Shown here: piece by piece, positions 8,944 to 15,893 of the stretch
Position numbering within the stretch: the first letter of the stretch is position 1
How the letters are laid out: each line of letters starts with the position of its first letter
Source of the DNA: Candidatus Aminicenantes bacterium UBA647
GTDB taxonomy: Bacteria; Acidobacteriota; Aminicenantia; UBA2199
NCBI GenBank assembly: GCA_002299555.1
Contig: DBOL01000055.1
Coordinates: 1-58,091 of the forward strand
Direction: 5' to 3'
DNA: 58,091 bases
The notes under the pieces: generated by a model
Told to the model about the DNA's origin: nothing
The model's database searches: none
Seen by the model: the letters and a program-made list of their open reading frames with translations, nothing else
Program-made: the position numbers and the translations under genes

Positions 8944-9688
8944 TGATATGTCATTTTTCGATCATCTTGGTGAGTTAAGGAAAAGAATTCTCCTCTCCTT
9001 CGTTTTTATCCTCGTGTTCTTCCTGGTATCATGGACCTTTGTCGACAAACTTTATCATTGGTTTTCGATCCCCGTTCTTCAATTCCTCCCGGCAGGTGAA
9101 AAACTTGCTTTTACATCTCTGACAGAGCCATTTATGATGTACATCAAAATTGCATTCATCTCCGGTGCGTTCATTTCGTCTCCGTTCATTTTCTATCAAT
9201 TGTGGGCATTTATTACTCCCGGACTATATAATAATGAAAAGAAGATGGTAGTACCATTCGTTTTTTTCACAACCTTTTTTTTCATTCTCGGAGGGGCTTT
9301 CGGTTATTATGCTATTTTCCCATGGGCATGCAAATTCTTTCTCGAGGTTGGATCAGACTTTAATGCCATAATCACTATAAATGACTATTTTTCACTTGCT
9401 TTTAGAGTATTAATTGGCATTTCATTAATATTTGAGTTGCCGGTACTATCATTCTTACTTGCAAAAATGGGAATAATCAATTCAAAGTTCCTTATTAAAC
9501 ACTTTAAATATGCAATAGTGCTGATATTCGTTATTGCTGCCGTGATCACACCAACACCTGATATCATTACCCAATCCATGTTTGCCATTCCGATGATGCT
9601 CTTGTATTTATTGAGTGTGTTAATTGTAAAGATCGTTGGTCCGAAAGAAGAAAAAGAGAAGTCAAAAAAAAAGGCTGACAAAGCCTGA
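8927..9688 (+). CDS. tatC: Sec-independent protein translocase TatC
   Basis: Multi-spanning inner-membrane receptor of the Tat pathway, about 253 residues. Seen: the N-terminal FFDHLGELRKRI signature, FTSLTEPF (family: xxxTEPFxxxxK), the SPFIFYQLWAFITPGLYNNEKK loop region, and six hydrophobic segments followed by a Lys-rich tail. GGAGG at 8916-8920 is directly next to an ATG at 8921 but 6 nt from the ATG at 8927, so 8927 is the better start. It overlaps tatA by 17 nt. The 3' end doubles as part of a reverse-strand terminator (see 9664-9712). Confidence 0.93.
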   Translation: MTSKFSDMSFFDHLGELRKRILLSFVFILVFFLVSWTFVDKLYHWFSIPVLQFLPAGEKLAFTSLTEPFMMYIKIAFISGAFISSPFIFYQLWAFITPGLYNNEKKMVVPFVFFTTFFFILGGAFGYYAIFPWACKFFLEVGSDFNAIITINDYFSLAFRVLIGISLIFELPVLSFLLAKMGIINSKFLIKHFKYAIVLIFVIAAVITPTPDIITQSMFAIPMMLLYLLSVLIVKIVGPKEEKEKSKKKADKA

Positions 9689-9712
9689 TAAGTATCAGTC
9701 GAAGCCAGCCTT
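9664..9712 (-). terminator. Rho-independent terminator of the sulfur operon, embedded in tatC 3' end
   Basis: On the reverse strand AAGGCTG (9712-9706) pairs with CAGCCTT (9677-9671), followed by nine T residues that are the A-run 9664-9672 encoding lysines at the end of TatC. Inside lies a second perfect dyad, CTGATA-AG-TATCAG at 9685-9698. It begins 33 nt after the dsrE stop. Confidence 0.7.
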
Positions 9713-9744
9713 CAAAGTATGCTTATAGTTTAAAAAAATAAATA

Positions 9745-10239
9745 TCAGGTAAAGATTATCTGTCCACCTGCGGCCTTTTCATAGAATTCGCCAATAGTAA
9801 TTATTGAATCCATATCATCATACATGTCTTCTCTTTTTAACTTGAACATATCTACAGCGAGTTTACATCCGTAAATTTTTCCTCCCGCTGCATTTATCAT
9901 ATCAAGAAATTCTTCAACAGGAGGAATATCAAGATCATCCATCCCTTTTCTCATCATAGCTGAGACTCCTGCTTCAACTCCCGGAAGGACTCCGAGAATA
10001 GTGGGGAAGGGTAGTCCACCCGGCATTGCCATAGCCGGATTACCAACAGTTGCCGTGTGAAGTTTGTTCATCTTCTTTTTTGTTATAGCATCAAGGCCGA
10101 AGAAGGTGAAAAATATATTTGCCTCGATCCCTTCCATTCTGGCTCCATTTGTCATAACAAGAGCCGCATAAACATCTTCAAGACTGCCTTTTGCACAAAT
10201 AACCGATACTTTCTTTATTTTTTCTTTTGATTCTGCCAT
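9745..10239 (-). CDS. DsrE-family sulfur-carrier protein
   Basis: A 164-residue cytosolic protein of the DsrE/DsrE2 type, which carries persulfide sulfur between rhodanese/TusA proteins and acceptors such as DsrC/TusE. Seen: SVICAKGSLEDVYAALVMTNGA near the start, FFTFFGLDAI in the middle, and YGCKLAVDMF with the conserved cysteine near residue 130. The frame could be extended 13 residues upstream, but the ATG at 10239 has AAAGGAGA at good spacing. It is the last gene of the reverse operon and is 10 nt from the TusE-like gene; transcription is expected to stop at the hairpin in 9664-9712. No dsrF or dsrH partner is present. Confidence 0.87.
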   Translation of the reverse strand: MAESKEKIKKVSVICAKGSLEDVYAALVMTNGARMEGIEANIFFTFFGLDAITKKKMNKLHTATVGNPAMAMPGGLPFPTILGVLPGVEAGVSAMMRKGMDDLDIPPVEEFLDMINAAGGKIYGCKLAVDMFKLKREDMYDDMDSIITIGEFYEKAAGGQIIFT

Positions 10240-10249
10240 GATCTCTCCT

Positions 10250-10564
10250 TTAAACACAGCCGGATGGCTTGGGTACACCTGATATAAGAGTTGCTTTCTT
10301 CAGTGGTCCATCAGGGAAAAGGTTGTAGAACTCTTTTATATCCACAACACCTGATTTACCCACTTTTCTTATTGAAAGAGTAGATTCATTCTGGAATTCT
10401 TTTTGAATGTATTCGATAACTTCCCAATGTTTGGGAGTAAGCACATCAATGCCATTCTCCTTAGCCAAACCTGCTGCAACCTCTTTACTCCAATCCTCAA
10501 ATTTAGTCATGTAGCCGCTATCATCAACCTCGATTGTGACACCGGCGATCTCTTTTTGTGACAT
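10250..10564 (-). CDS. TusE/DsrC-family sulfur-relay protein, single-cysteine type
   Basis: A 104-residue protein of the DsrC/TusE/DsvC family. Typical features: EDWSKEVAAGLA, the LTPKHWEVIEYIQ helix, LFPDGP and the flexible C-terminal arm VPKPSGCV, whose penultimate Cys103 is the sulfur acceptor. In true DsrC a second arm cysteine sits 11 residues earlier; here that position is Thr92 (KKATLISG). That makes it TusE-like or a regulatory relative rather than a partner of dissimilatory sulfite reductase, and no dsrAB is in the window. AAGGAGA precedes the ATG. Its neighbours DsrE and SQR suggest persulfide transfer. Confidence 0.88.
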   Translation of the reverse strand: MSQKEIAGVTIEVDDSGYMTKFEDWSKEVAAGLAKENGIDVLTPKHWEVIEYIQKEFQNESTLSIRKVGKSGVVDIKEFYNLFPDGPLKKATLISGVPKPSGCV

Positions 10565-10582
10565 TAAAATTCTCCTTATTAG

Positions 10583-11242
10583 TTATTTTGTATATTGTTT
10601 AGAGGCGATCTTTGCCATATCCAGCATTACATCGGCCCCTCTTAATACTTCTTTACTCCGCAATTTCCTGAAAACGCTGAAAAGCGATACTTTTCTCTTT
10701 TTTTCAAAATCGTATTTTTCGATCTCTTCAAGGATCTTCTCAATTTTTGAGAGATTTTCAGGTTTTGTAAACCTCTTTACGGTTCTCATTGCCAATACCA
10801 TGGAATTCCCAAAATTTGTTACATCCTCCGGCTCAAAGTTTTCACTTAAAGTTTCAACAATCCCTAAAGATCTTCTTAGAGATTCGAGAATCCCTTTTTG
10901 TTCCAGCTCGTGTATTTTTGAAATGAAATCATCAACTATCTCATGTGCCAGAGGTCCGATATCTTCAGTGAACTCAACGAAACTCTGTAATTGATCAAGC
11001 AGTTTCGAAATATTATTAATATTTCTAAAAGATTTTTTAATCATGCAAAGGAAATCCTGACTTCTGAAATGGAAATCCACTTCTGACATGAAATTTACAA
11101 CTTCATTAAAAGCATCTTTTGCGAACAATGACATATCCTCTTTGAAATCATCTACAGCTTTCAGGCGGTTAGTAAGACTCATTACCTGATCGGTAAGGAA
11201 GTCTATTTTCTCGTTTAATTGTTTGATATCTTCATTCATCAT
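10583..11242 (-). CDS. DUF1641 helical protein
   Basis: A 219-residue, almost wholly helical cytosolic protein with a coiled-coil N-terminus (heptads in about residues 1-30) and the family-like ENFEPEDVTNFGNSMVLAMRTVKRFTKPENLSKI segment in the second half. Proteins with this domain usually sit next to FAD-linked sulfide:quinone-type oxidoreductases, as here, where the SQR-like gene ends 6 nt upstream. Function is unknown; a role as structural partner or membrane recruiter of the flavoprotein is inference. Two ATG codons are adjacent (MMNED or MNED). Confidence 0.8.
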   Translation of the reverse strand: MMNEDIKQLNEKIDFLTDQVMSLTNRLKAVDDFKEDMSLFAKDAFNEVVNFMSEVDFHFRSQDFLCMIKKSFRNINNISKLLDQLQSFVEFTEDIGPLAHEIVDDFISKIHELEQKGILESLRRSLGIVETLSENFEPEDVTNFGNSMVLAMRTVKRFTKPENLSKIEKILEEIEKYDFEKKRKVSLFSVFRKLRSKEVLRGADVMLDMAKIASKQYTK

Positions 11243-11248
11243 ACATTC

Positions 11249-12481
11249 CTAAACCTTCCACTTTCCTTTAAGGCTCATCTGGGCTTCCAGCGGTGGTTCT
11301 CCTCCTCTCATGAGAATATTCCAATAGATCCATCTGAAAGTCATTTTTCCCCAATGATTCATTTTAGTTTCCTGTAAAAGGGAGAATGGTCCGAAACCGG
11401 GAATTGGAAATTTACCCGGAAGTGGTTCTGTATCGTAGTTGAAATCAATTAAGATCCCCTTACCGAATCCAGATTCTATATAACAATTTGCATGACCATC
11501 AAATTCCGGCATCATCTCCATACCGTCCATTCTTCTTATAAGGTTTTTGATAAGGATCTCAGCTTCGAAATGGGCGACTGAGCCGGCTTTGGAACTCTGA
11601 AGATTTGTTGCATCACCAGCAATAAATACATTATCTTTTATCTTAGACACCAGAGTATGTTTTTCTGTTGGAATGAAGTTCAAATCATCACCGAGTCCTG
11701 ATTCTCCTATTACATCAGCACCCATATTGGTCGGAACTGAAACAAGCAGATCATAATCGATCTCTTTTCCTTCATAGGAATTAATTATCTTTTTTTCTGA
11801 ATCAACTGAGGAAATATTGAAGTCGGGAATTATTTTTATATTTTTCTTCTCAACTATCTCTCCCAGATATTTTGAAGCTATCGGCTTTGTAAAAGCACCT
11901 GACAGTGGAGTCACAAACTCAATTTCAACTTTGTCCCTGATTCCCTGTGTTGTAAACCACCAGTCAGCAAGAAAAACAAATTCAAGTGGAGCTACAGGAC
12001 ATTTTATTGGCATCTCAGCAATATTAACAACCATTTTGCCACCCTTCCAATATCTGAGGAAGTGTGCAAGATCGACAGCGCCTTCAGGAGTATAAAAATC
12101 AAATATCGATTTTTTCCAACCCGGTCCTGTTAAACCTTCTATTTCGTCAGGAGCAATTTTAGAACCTGTGGCAATAATTAAAAAGTCATAGTTGACCTTT
12201 TTCTTATCTTCCAGAATAATCTGGTTCTTTTCAACATCTATTAAATCGATCTTAGCCTGTATAAAATCAACATTATTTGGCAAATAATCCCTTCTCGGCT
12301 TATAAACCATGCTTTTTGAATAAATTCCGAAGGGAATAAAAAGAAAACCGGGCTGATAGTAATGGATACTTGAATGATCAATAATAGTTATAGATATTTC
12401 ATCTTCAGGTATCATTTTTGTCAGCTTGTTGACGATCATTGTTCCAGCTGAACCTGCACCTAAAATAACAATTTTTTTCAT
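11249..12481 (-). CDS. FAD-dependent sulfide:quinone oxidoreductase-like protein
   Basis: A 410-residue flavoprotein with an N-terminal FAD Rossmann motif (VILGAGSAGT, residues 5-14), FLIIATGSKIAP (about 100-111) and the second FAD-contact motif VFIAGDAT (285-292). Two cysteines lie where SQR redox cysteines are expected: Cys161 (MPIKCPVAP) and Cys333 (HANCYIESG). SQR enzymes oxidise sulfide to zero-valent sulfur or persulfide and reduce quinone at the inner membrane; the aromatic C-terminal region could be the membrane patch. The context (DsrE, TusE-like, DUF1641) fits sulfur transfer. Ribosome site AGAGGTGA upstream. It could also reduce another disulfide or polysulfide substrate. Confidence 0.82.
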   Translation of the reverse strand: MKKIVILGAGSAGTMIVNKLTKMIPEDEISITIIDHSSIHYYQPGFLFIPFGIYSKSMVYKPRRDYLPNNVDFIQAKIDLIDVEKNQIILEDKKKVNYDFLIIATGSKIAPDEIEGLTGPGWKKSIFDFYTPEGAVDLAHFLRYWKGGKMVVNIAEMPIKCPVAPLEFVFLADWWFTTQGIRDKVEIEFVTPLSGAFTKPIASKYLGEIVEKKNIKIIPDFNISSVDSEKKIINSYEGKEIDYDLLVSVPTNMGADVIGESGLGDDLNFIPTEKHTLVSKIKDNVFIAGDATNLQSSKAGSVAHFEAEILIKNLIRRMDGMEMMPEFDGHANCYIESGFGKGILIDFNYDTEPLPGKFPIPGFGPFSLLQETKMNHWGKMTFRWIYWNILMRGGEPPLEAQMSLKGKWKV

Positions 12482-12492
12482 TAAATCACCTC

Positions 12493-12948
12493 TTATTTTT
12501 TATATAAAAATTTTTTCAGATCATCACAAGAAATAAGTCCCCTGTAAACTTCACAATCTCTGCAGTCAGGATAAGGATACTTACATTTTTCTTTAGTGCT
12601 CCAGCAGGGAGTTTTTCTTGATGTATAGGATTTGCATTCCTCATCTTCATTATCACAACAGGTCCTGATCTTCCAGCAGGGAATAAGTGACATTAATTGT
12701 CGGATTCCCTCAAAGTTCAATCCCTGTTCCTGGATCATTTTCTTTATACATCTAACCTTATCCAACTCCATTTCTGAGTAAATTCTTCTTCTTGTATTTG
12801 TTTTATGAGAAAGGATCAATCCCTCAGTTTCATATTGTCTTAAAGTGTGGACTGAAACGCCAAGACGCTCTGAAGCTATTCCGATTGTGTAGATAGGTTC
12901 GTAATAATTAATCTCAAATTTTGAGTTCTTTATCGTTTTTTTATCCAT
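12493..12948 (-). CDS. MerR-family regulator with cysteine-rich C-terminus
   Basis: A 151-residue transcription factor. Residues about 19-88 form the MerR winged helix (YTIGIASERLGVSVHTLRQYE, then NTRRRIYSEMELDKVRCI). The last 61 residues hold nine cysteines (91, 97, 98, 105, 115, 122, 129, 132, 141), including CxxC spacing at 129/132, enough for a metal or Fe-S site or a sulfur-sensing disulfide switch. It is the first gene of the reverse operon, 11 nt before the SQR-like gene, so it probably regulates its own operon. It lacks an obvious ribosome site. The effector is unknown; persulfide or redox sensing is inference from the neighbours. Confidence 0.85.
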   Translation of the reverse strand: MDKKTIKNSKFEINYYEPIYTIGIASERLGVSVHTLRQYETEGLILSHKTNTRRRIYSEMELDKVRCIKKMIQEQGLNFEGIRQLMSLIPCWKIRTCCDNEDEECKSYTSRKTPCWSTKEKCKYPYPDCRDCEVYRGLISCDDLKKFLYKK

Positions 12949-12970
12949 ATTGCATAAAATAGTAAATCTA

Positions 12971-13004
12971 TATCATTTAATATAGTTTACATTCTGTAAT
13001 GATA
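12971..13004. promoter_or_regulatory. Nested inverted repeats, candidate MerR operator
   Basis: An outer dyad TATCATT (12971-12977) / AATGATA (12998-13004) encloses an inner dyad TTACA-TTC-TGTAA (12987-12999). Both lie between the -35 hexamer and the MerR start codon, where MerR-family activators bind. Confidence 0.5.
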
Positions 13005-13012
13005 CCTGTCAA
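12984..13012 (-). promoter_or_regulatory. Candidate promoter of the MerR-sulfur operon
   Basis: On the reverse strand TTGACA (13012-13007) is followed after 17 nt by TAAACT (12989-12984). A perfect -35 and a poor -10 suit an activated promoter. MerR promoters often have a 19-20 nt spacer, and weaker alternative -10 sites lie 2-5 nt further on. Confidence 0.45.
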
Positions 13013-13074
13013 GTTATAAATTAAATTATATAAATTTTTTTTAATTAATTATCTGTGAATTATATTTGTAGTTT

Positions 13075-13083
13075 TGTTATACT
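13075..13083 (+). promoter_or_regulatory. Extended -10 promoter element
   Basis: TG-T-TATACT at 13075-13083, with no good -35. The expected transcript start is about 13090, roughly 12 nt before the ATG at 13102. Confidence 0.4.
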
Positions 13084-13101
13084 TGATTTCGGGATATTCA
13101 A

Positions 13102-14295
13102 ATGATTCGGAAAGGGGAAAACATTATCTTTAAAAAAATTAAAAAAAGATCCAAAATTCTCTTCTTTACTACTATAGGTCTATTGTTTATTCTAATATTT
13201 ACAGGACTCATTTTTCTATTTGAGAAGAATCCGGGTTTCAGTAGTTCAAAGATCAACCAAATGTCTTCACTTGTTAAAAAGGTCCGAAATCTTGAAGATA
13301 ATATCCAGACAAATCAGAATGATATATTAATGCTGGTGAAGGAATACAAAGAGAAAACAGGGAAGAACCTCCCAGCTCTGGATATTATTAATCTTTCTGA
13401 GGAAGAGAGACTGCTTCTCGAAGAAAAGATCAACTCTGAATCAAATATTTCCATAAAAAACCTGTTAGCAGAAATTCTTTCAAAAAAAAGTGAGATACTT
13501 GAACTCAATATGCACGTACGGAGCATTGAAAAATTTCTTCCGAAACCACATATAGTTTTTGAAGGTGAGAACCATTATCAGATTGCAATGGATTACCTTC
13601 TTAATGTGAAAGGGGTTGAAAATAAAGAAGCACTTGCACTTGTTGAAAAAACTTTCCTGTTTGAACCGATAGTACCCGGGTTTAAGATATGGAATTTTTT
13701 TTCAGGGGGCGAATTTGGATCATTCATATCACAGGGGACAGCTTCTGTATCTCCAAATGAAGTTAGCAGAATGGAAAAGCGAAAAATAACAGATGCAAGA
13801 GACATAGCCATTGAAGAAAGAGATATCATGGCCAATGATGTTCAACTGCTACGCAATAAAAGAGATAATATTCTAAGGCAGATAAACGCCCTTAATAGTG
13901 AAAAAACTCACCTTCTCAAAAAAATCGAAGAACTCAATATGGAGAATGAGTCTATAGTAAAAACAGTCAATTCCCTCCACTATATAATTGATACCAGGTC
14001 CAATCTGATCAAGGGAGGTGTTCTCAAAGGTGGGTTTCTCAGATCTCTTAAACTACAGGCAATTTCCCCCAGACTATTTTCAAAGTCTGTAGATTTAAGA
14101 TCAGTTTCCACAATTATTCTTGAATCAAAAGATCTGAAAGTGAACAAACTTAGAAGGATAACTGTATTTCCAAAATTCTATAAGAAAAATATTGATTATA
14201 AGATCAGCTTTGAGAAGAATAAAAAATATGCAAAATTAACAATTTTGAATTCTGAAAAATTGAAAAATGAGAGGATCGTTATATCTGTAGAGTGA
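13102..14295 (+). CDS. Membrane-anchored coiled-coil protein, unknown function
   Basis: A 397-residue protein with one N-terminal membrane helix (about residues 22-42), then a long mostly helical exterior part. Heptad-rich, charged helices occur at about 50-140 and again at about 228-300 (RDIAIEERDIMANDVQLLRNKRDNI onward in style); the last 70 residues look beta-rich. No family is recognised. The layout resembles periplasm-facing structural or tethering proteins. It has its own promoter and stands alone between divergent merR and the PIN-TRAM gene. Confidence 0.7.
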   Translation: MIRKGENIIFKKIKKRSKILFFTTIGLLFILIFTGLIFLFEKNPGFSSSKINQMSSLVKKVRNLEDNIQTNQNDILMLVKEYKEKTGKNLPALDIINLSEEERLLLEEKINSESNISIKNLLAEILSKKSEILELNMHVRSIEKFLPKPHIVFEGENHYQIAMDYLLNVKGVENKEALALVEKTFLFEPIVPGFKIWNFFSGGEFGSFISQGTASVSPNEVSRMEKRKITDARDIAIEERDIMANDVQLLRNKRDNILRQINALNSEKTHLLKKIEELNMENESIVKTVNSLHYIIDTRSNLIKGGVLKGGFLRSLKLQAISPRLFSKSVDLRSVSTIILESKDLKVNKLRRITVFPKFYKKNIDYKISFEKNKKYAKLTILNSEKLKNERIVISVE

Positions 14296-14350
14296 TCGTT
14301 ACGTTTGTTTTTAACAATATATTCATCAATTAGTAATTTATCTGTTATTC

Positions 14351-14359
14351 TGCTATAAT
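14351..14359 (+). promoter_or_regulatory. Extended -10 promoter of the PIN-TRAM/ispF/der operon
   Basis: TG-C-TATAAT at 14351-14359, a perfect extended -10. Transcript start expected near 14366; AAGGAG follows at 14374-14379 and the ATG at 14386. No clear -35. Confidence 0.6.
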
Positions 14360-14385
14360 TAAAAAACATTATTAAGGAGAGTAAG

Positions 14386-15369
14386 ATGGTATTATATATA
14401 TACAAATTATTTTTTATTGCATTATTCACTTATATAGGTTATTCATATCCACCGTTTTTGGGAACAACAGCATTGGTTGGAGCAGCTATCGGTGCCGCTT
14501 TTGCATTGGCGTTAATGCTTATCGCTATCAGGGTGAAGAATACAGAATTGAAGTATCTCTGGGGAGTAACAATGGGAGTACTCGGGGGTGCAGTTGTTGG
14601 ATTGGTATTACTTGAAGTTTTCAAATTGATCACTCTTTCTTTTTCAGCATTTATATTTTTTAAATCCCTGTTTTTGATCGGATTCCCTATAACCGGTTTT
14701 TTTATTGGTGTACATAAACCAAATCTGTTTTCCCCCTTGAACATAAAGGAATTCTTCAGGGGAGGTAGTGCATTTACAGATTCATTCCTTCTTGATACCA
14801 GTGCTATCATTGATGGCAGGATAATACAGATTATTGAATCCGGTTTTATTCAGGGTGAGATCATCATAACTCATTTCGTTCTTGCTGAGCTTCAGGCAAT
14901 TGCTGATTCAAACGACCCGAATAAAAGAGTAAGAGGAAAAAGGGGTGTTGACGTAATTGAAAAATTAAGAAATAACACTCAAATAAGTGTAACGATCCTA
15001 AATAAAATTGTATCCCGCGCAAAAGAAGTTGATCAAAAACTCATCCTTCTTGCAAAGGATCAGAATTTTAAGCTTATAACAAATGATATAAATCTGAGTA
15101 AAATTGCAAAGTTGCAGGATGTGACTATTCTCAATATCAATGAATTGGCTTTTGCTTTGAAGCCAATTGTATTCCCGGGTGAACATCTGAAAGTCAATAT
15201 TGCAAAAGATGGTAAGGAAAAGAGACAGGGGATCGGATATCTTGAAGATGGCACAATGATAGTTGTTGACGATGCGAAATCAGATATCGGACTTGAGAAA
15301 ACAATAGAAGTTACATCTGTTCTTCAGACAACATCGGGAAAAATGATCTTTGGAAAAAAGATCAATTAA
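14386..15369 (+). CDS. PIN-TRAM domain membrane protein (YacL-like)
   Basis: A 327-residue protein with four N-terminal membrane segments (about 5-110), a PIN nuclease-fold domain (about 134-250) and a C-terminal TRAM RNA-binding domain (about 258-327). PIN acidic residues D137 and D143 appear in LLDTSAIIDGR, with later acidic positions in FVLAELQAIAD and ITNDINLSKIA. Bacterial YacL-type proteins are predicted RNA-acting nucleases at the membrane; the substrate is unknown. It heads an operon with ispF, 21 nt downstream, a neighbourhood also common for yacL in other bacteria. Confidence 0.85.
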   Translation: MVLYIYKLFFIALFTYIGYSYPPFLGTTALVGAAIGAAFALALMLIAIRVKNTELKYLWGVTMGVLGGAVVGLVLLEVFKLITLSFSAFIFFKSLFLIGFPITGFFIGVHKPNLFSPLNIKEFFRGGSAFTDSFLLDTSAIIDGRIIQIIESGFIQGEIIITHFVLAELQAIADSNDPNKRVRGKRGVDVIEKLRNNTQISVTILNKIVSRAKEVDQKLILLAKDQNFKLITNDINLSKIAKLQDVTILNINELAFALKPIVFPGEHLKVNIAKDGKEKRQGIGYLEDGTMIVVDDAKSDIGLEKTIEVTSVLQTTSGKMIFGKKIN

Positions 15370-15390
15370 ATTTCCTGTTTACTAAAATAA

Positions 15391-15876
15391 ATGTTAAAGA
15401 TCAGATCCGGAATAGGATACGACATACATCGTATAAAAAGTGGAAACGGCCTATATATAGGTGGTATCAAAGTTTCAAATGATATGGAATTCATTTCCCA
15501 TTCAGATGGAGACGTTCTCATCCATGCACTTTCTGATTCACTGCTCGGAGCAATAGGGGAGGCAGATATTGGTGAATTATTCCCCGATTCAGATCCGGAA
15601 TTCAAGGGAAAAGAAAGTAAATATTTTCTTGAAGCTGTCATGGATATTTACAGAAAAAGAGACATTGAGATCATTAATATTGATTCTGTAATTATTGCTG
15701 AACTGCCTAAGCTTTCTCCATTTAAATCAGAGATAAGGAAGAAAATTTCATCTATTCTCGGTATTGAAACAGACAGATTTAATATGAAATCAAAGACCAA
15801 AGAGAGGGTGGATGATGCTGTCGGTAACGGAGAAGCGATCGAATGTTATTGTGTCTCAATGATAAGGATCTCCTGA
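15391..15876 (+). CDS. ispF: 2-C-methyl-D-erythritol 2,4-cyclodiphosphate synthase IspF
   Basis: Cytosolic enzyme of the non-mevalonate isoprenoid pathway; it cyclises CDP-methylerythritol 2-phosphate with loss of CMP. At 161 residues it has normal length. Zinc ligands are present as D11 and H13 (GYDIHR) and H45 (VLIHAL); the HSDGD loop (37-41) and the late KSKTKE motif for CMP contact are also seen. No ispD is adjacent, so the usual ispD-ispF pairing is split. It lies 21 nt after the PIN-TRAM gene and 17 nt before der. Confidence 0.95.
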   Translation: MLKIRSGIGYDIHRIKSGNGLYIGGIKVSNDMEFISHSDGDVLIHALSDSLLGAIGEADIGELFPDSDPEFKGKESKYFLEAVMDIYRKRDIEIINIDSVIIAELPKLSPFKSEIRKKISSILGIETDRFNMKSKTKERVDDAVGNGEAIECYCVSMIRIS

Positions 15877-15893
15877 ACTTAAGGTAAAATAAG

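Noticed and set aside
9745..12481. Dissimilatory sulfate or sulfite reduction locus
   Set aside because: No dsrAB, aprAB or sat; the DsrC-like protein lacks the second cysteine. Only sulfur relay is supported.
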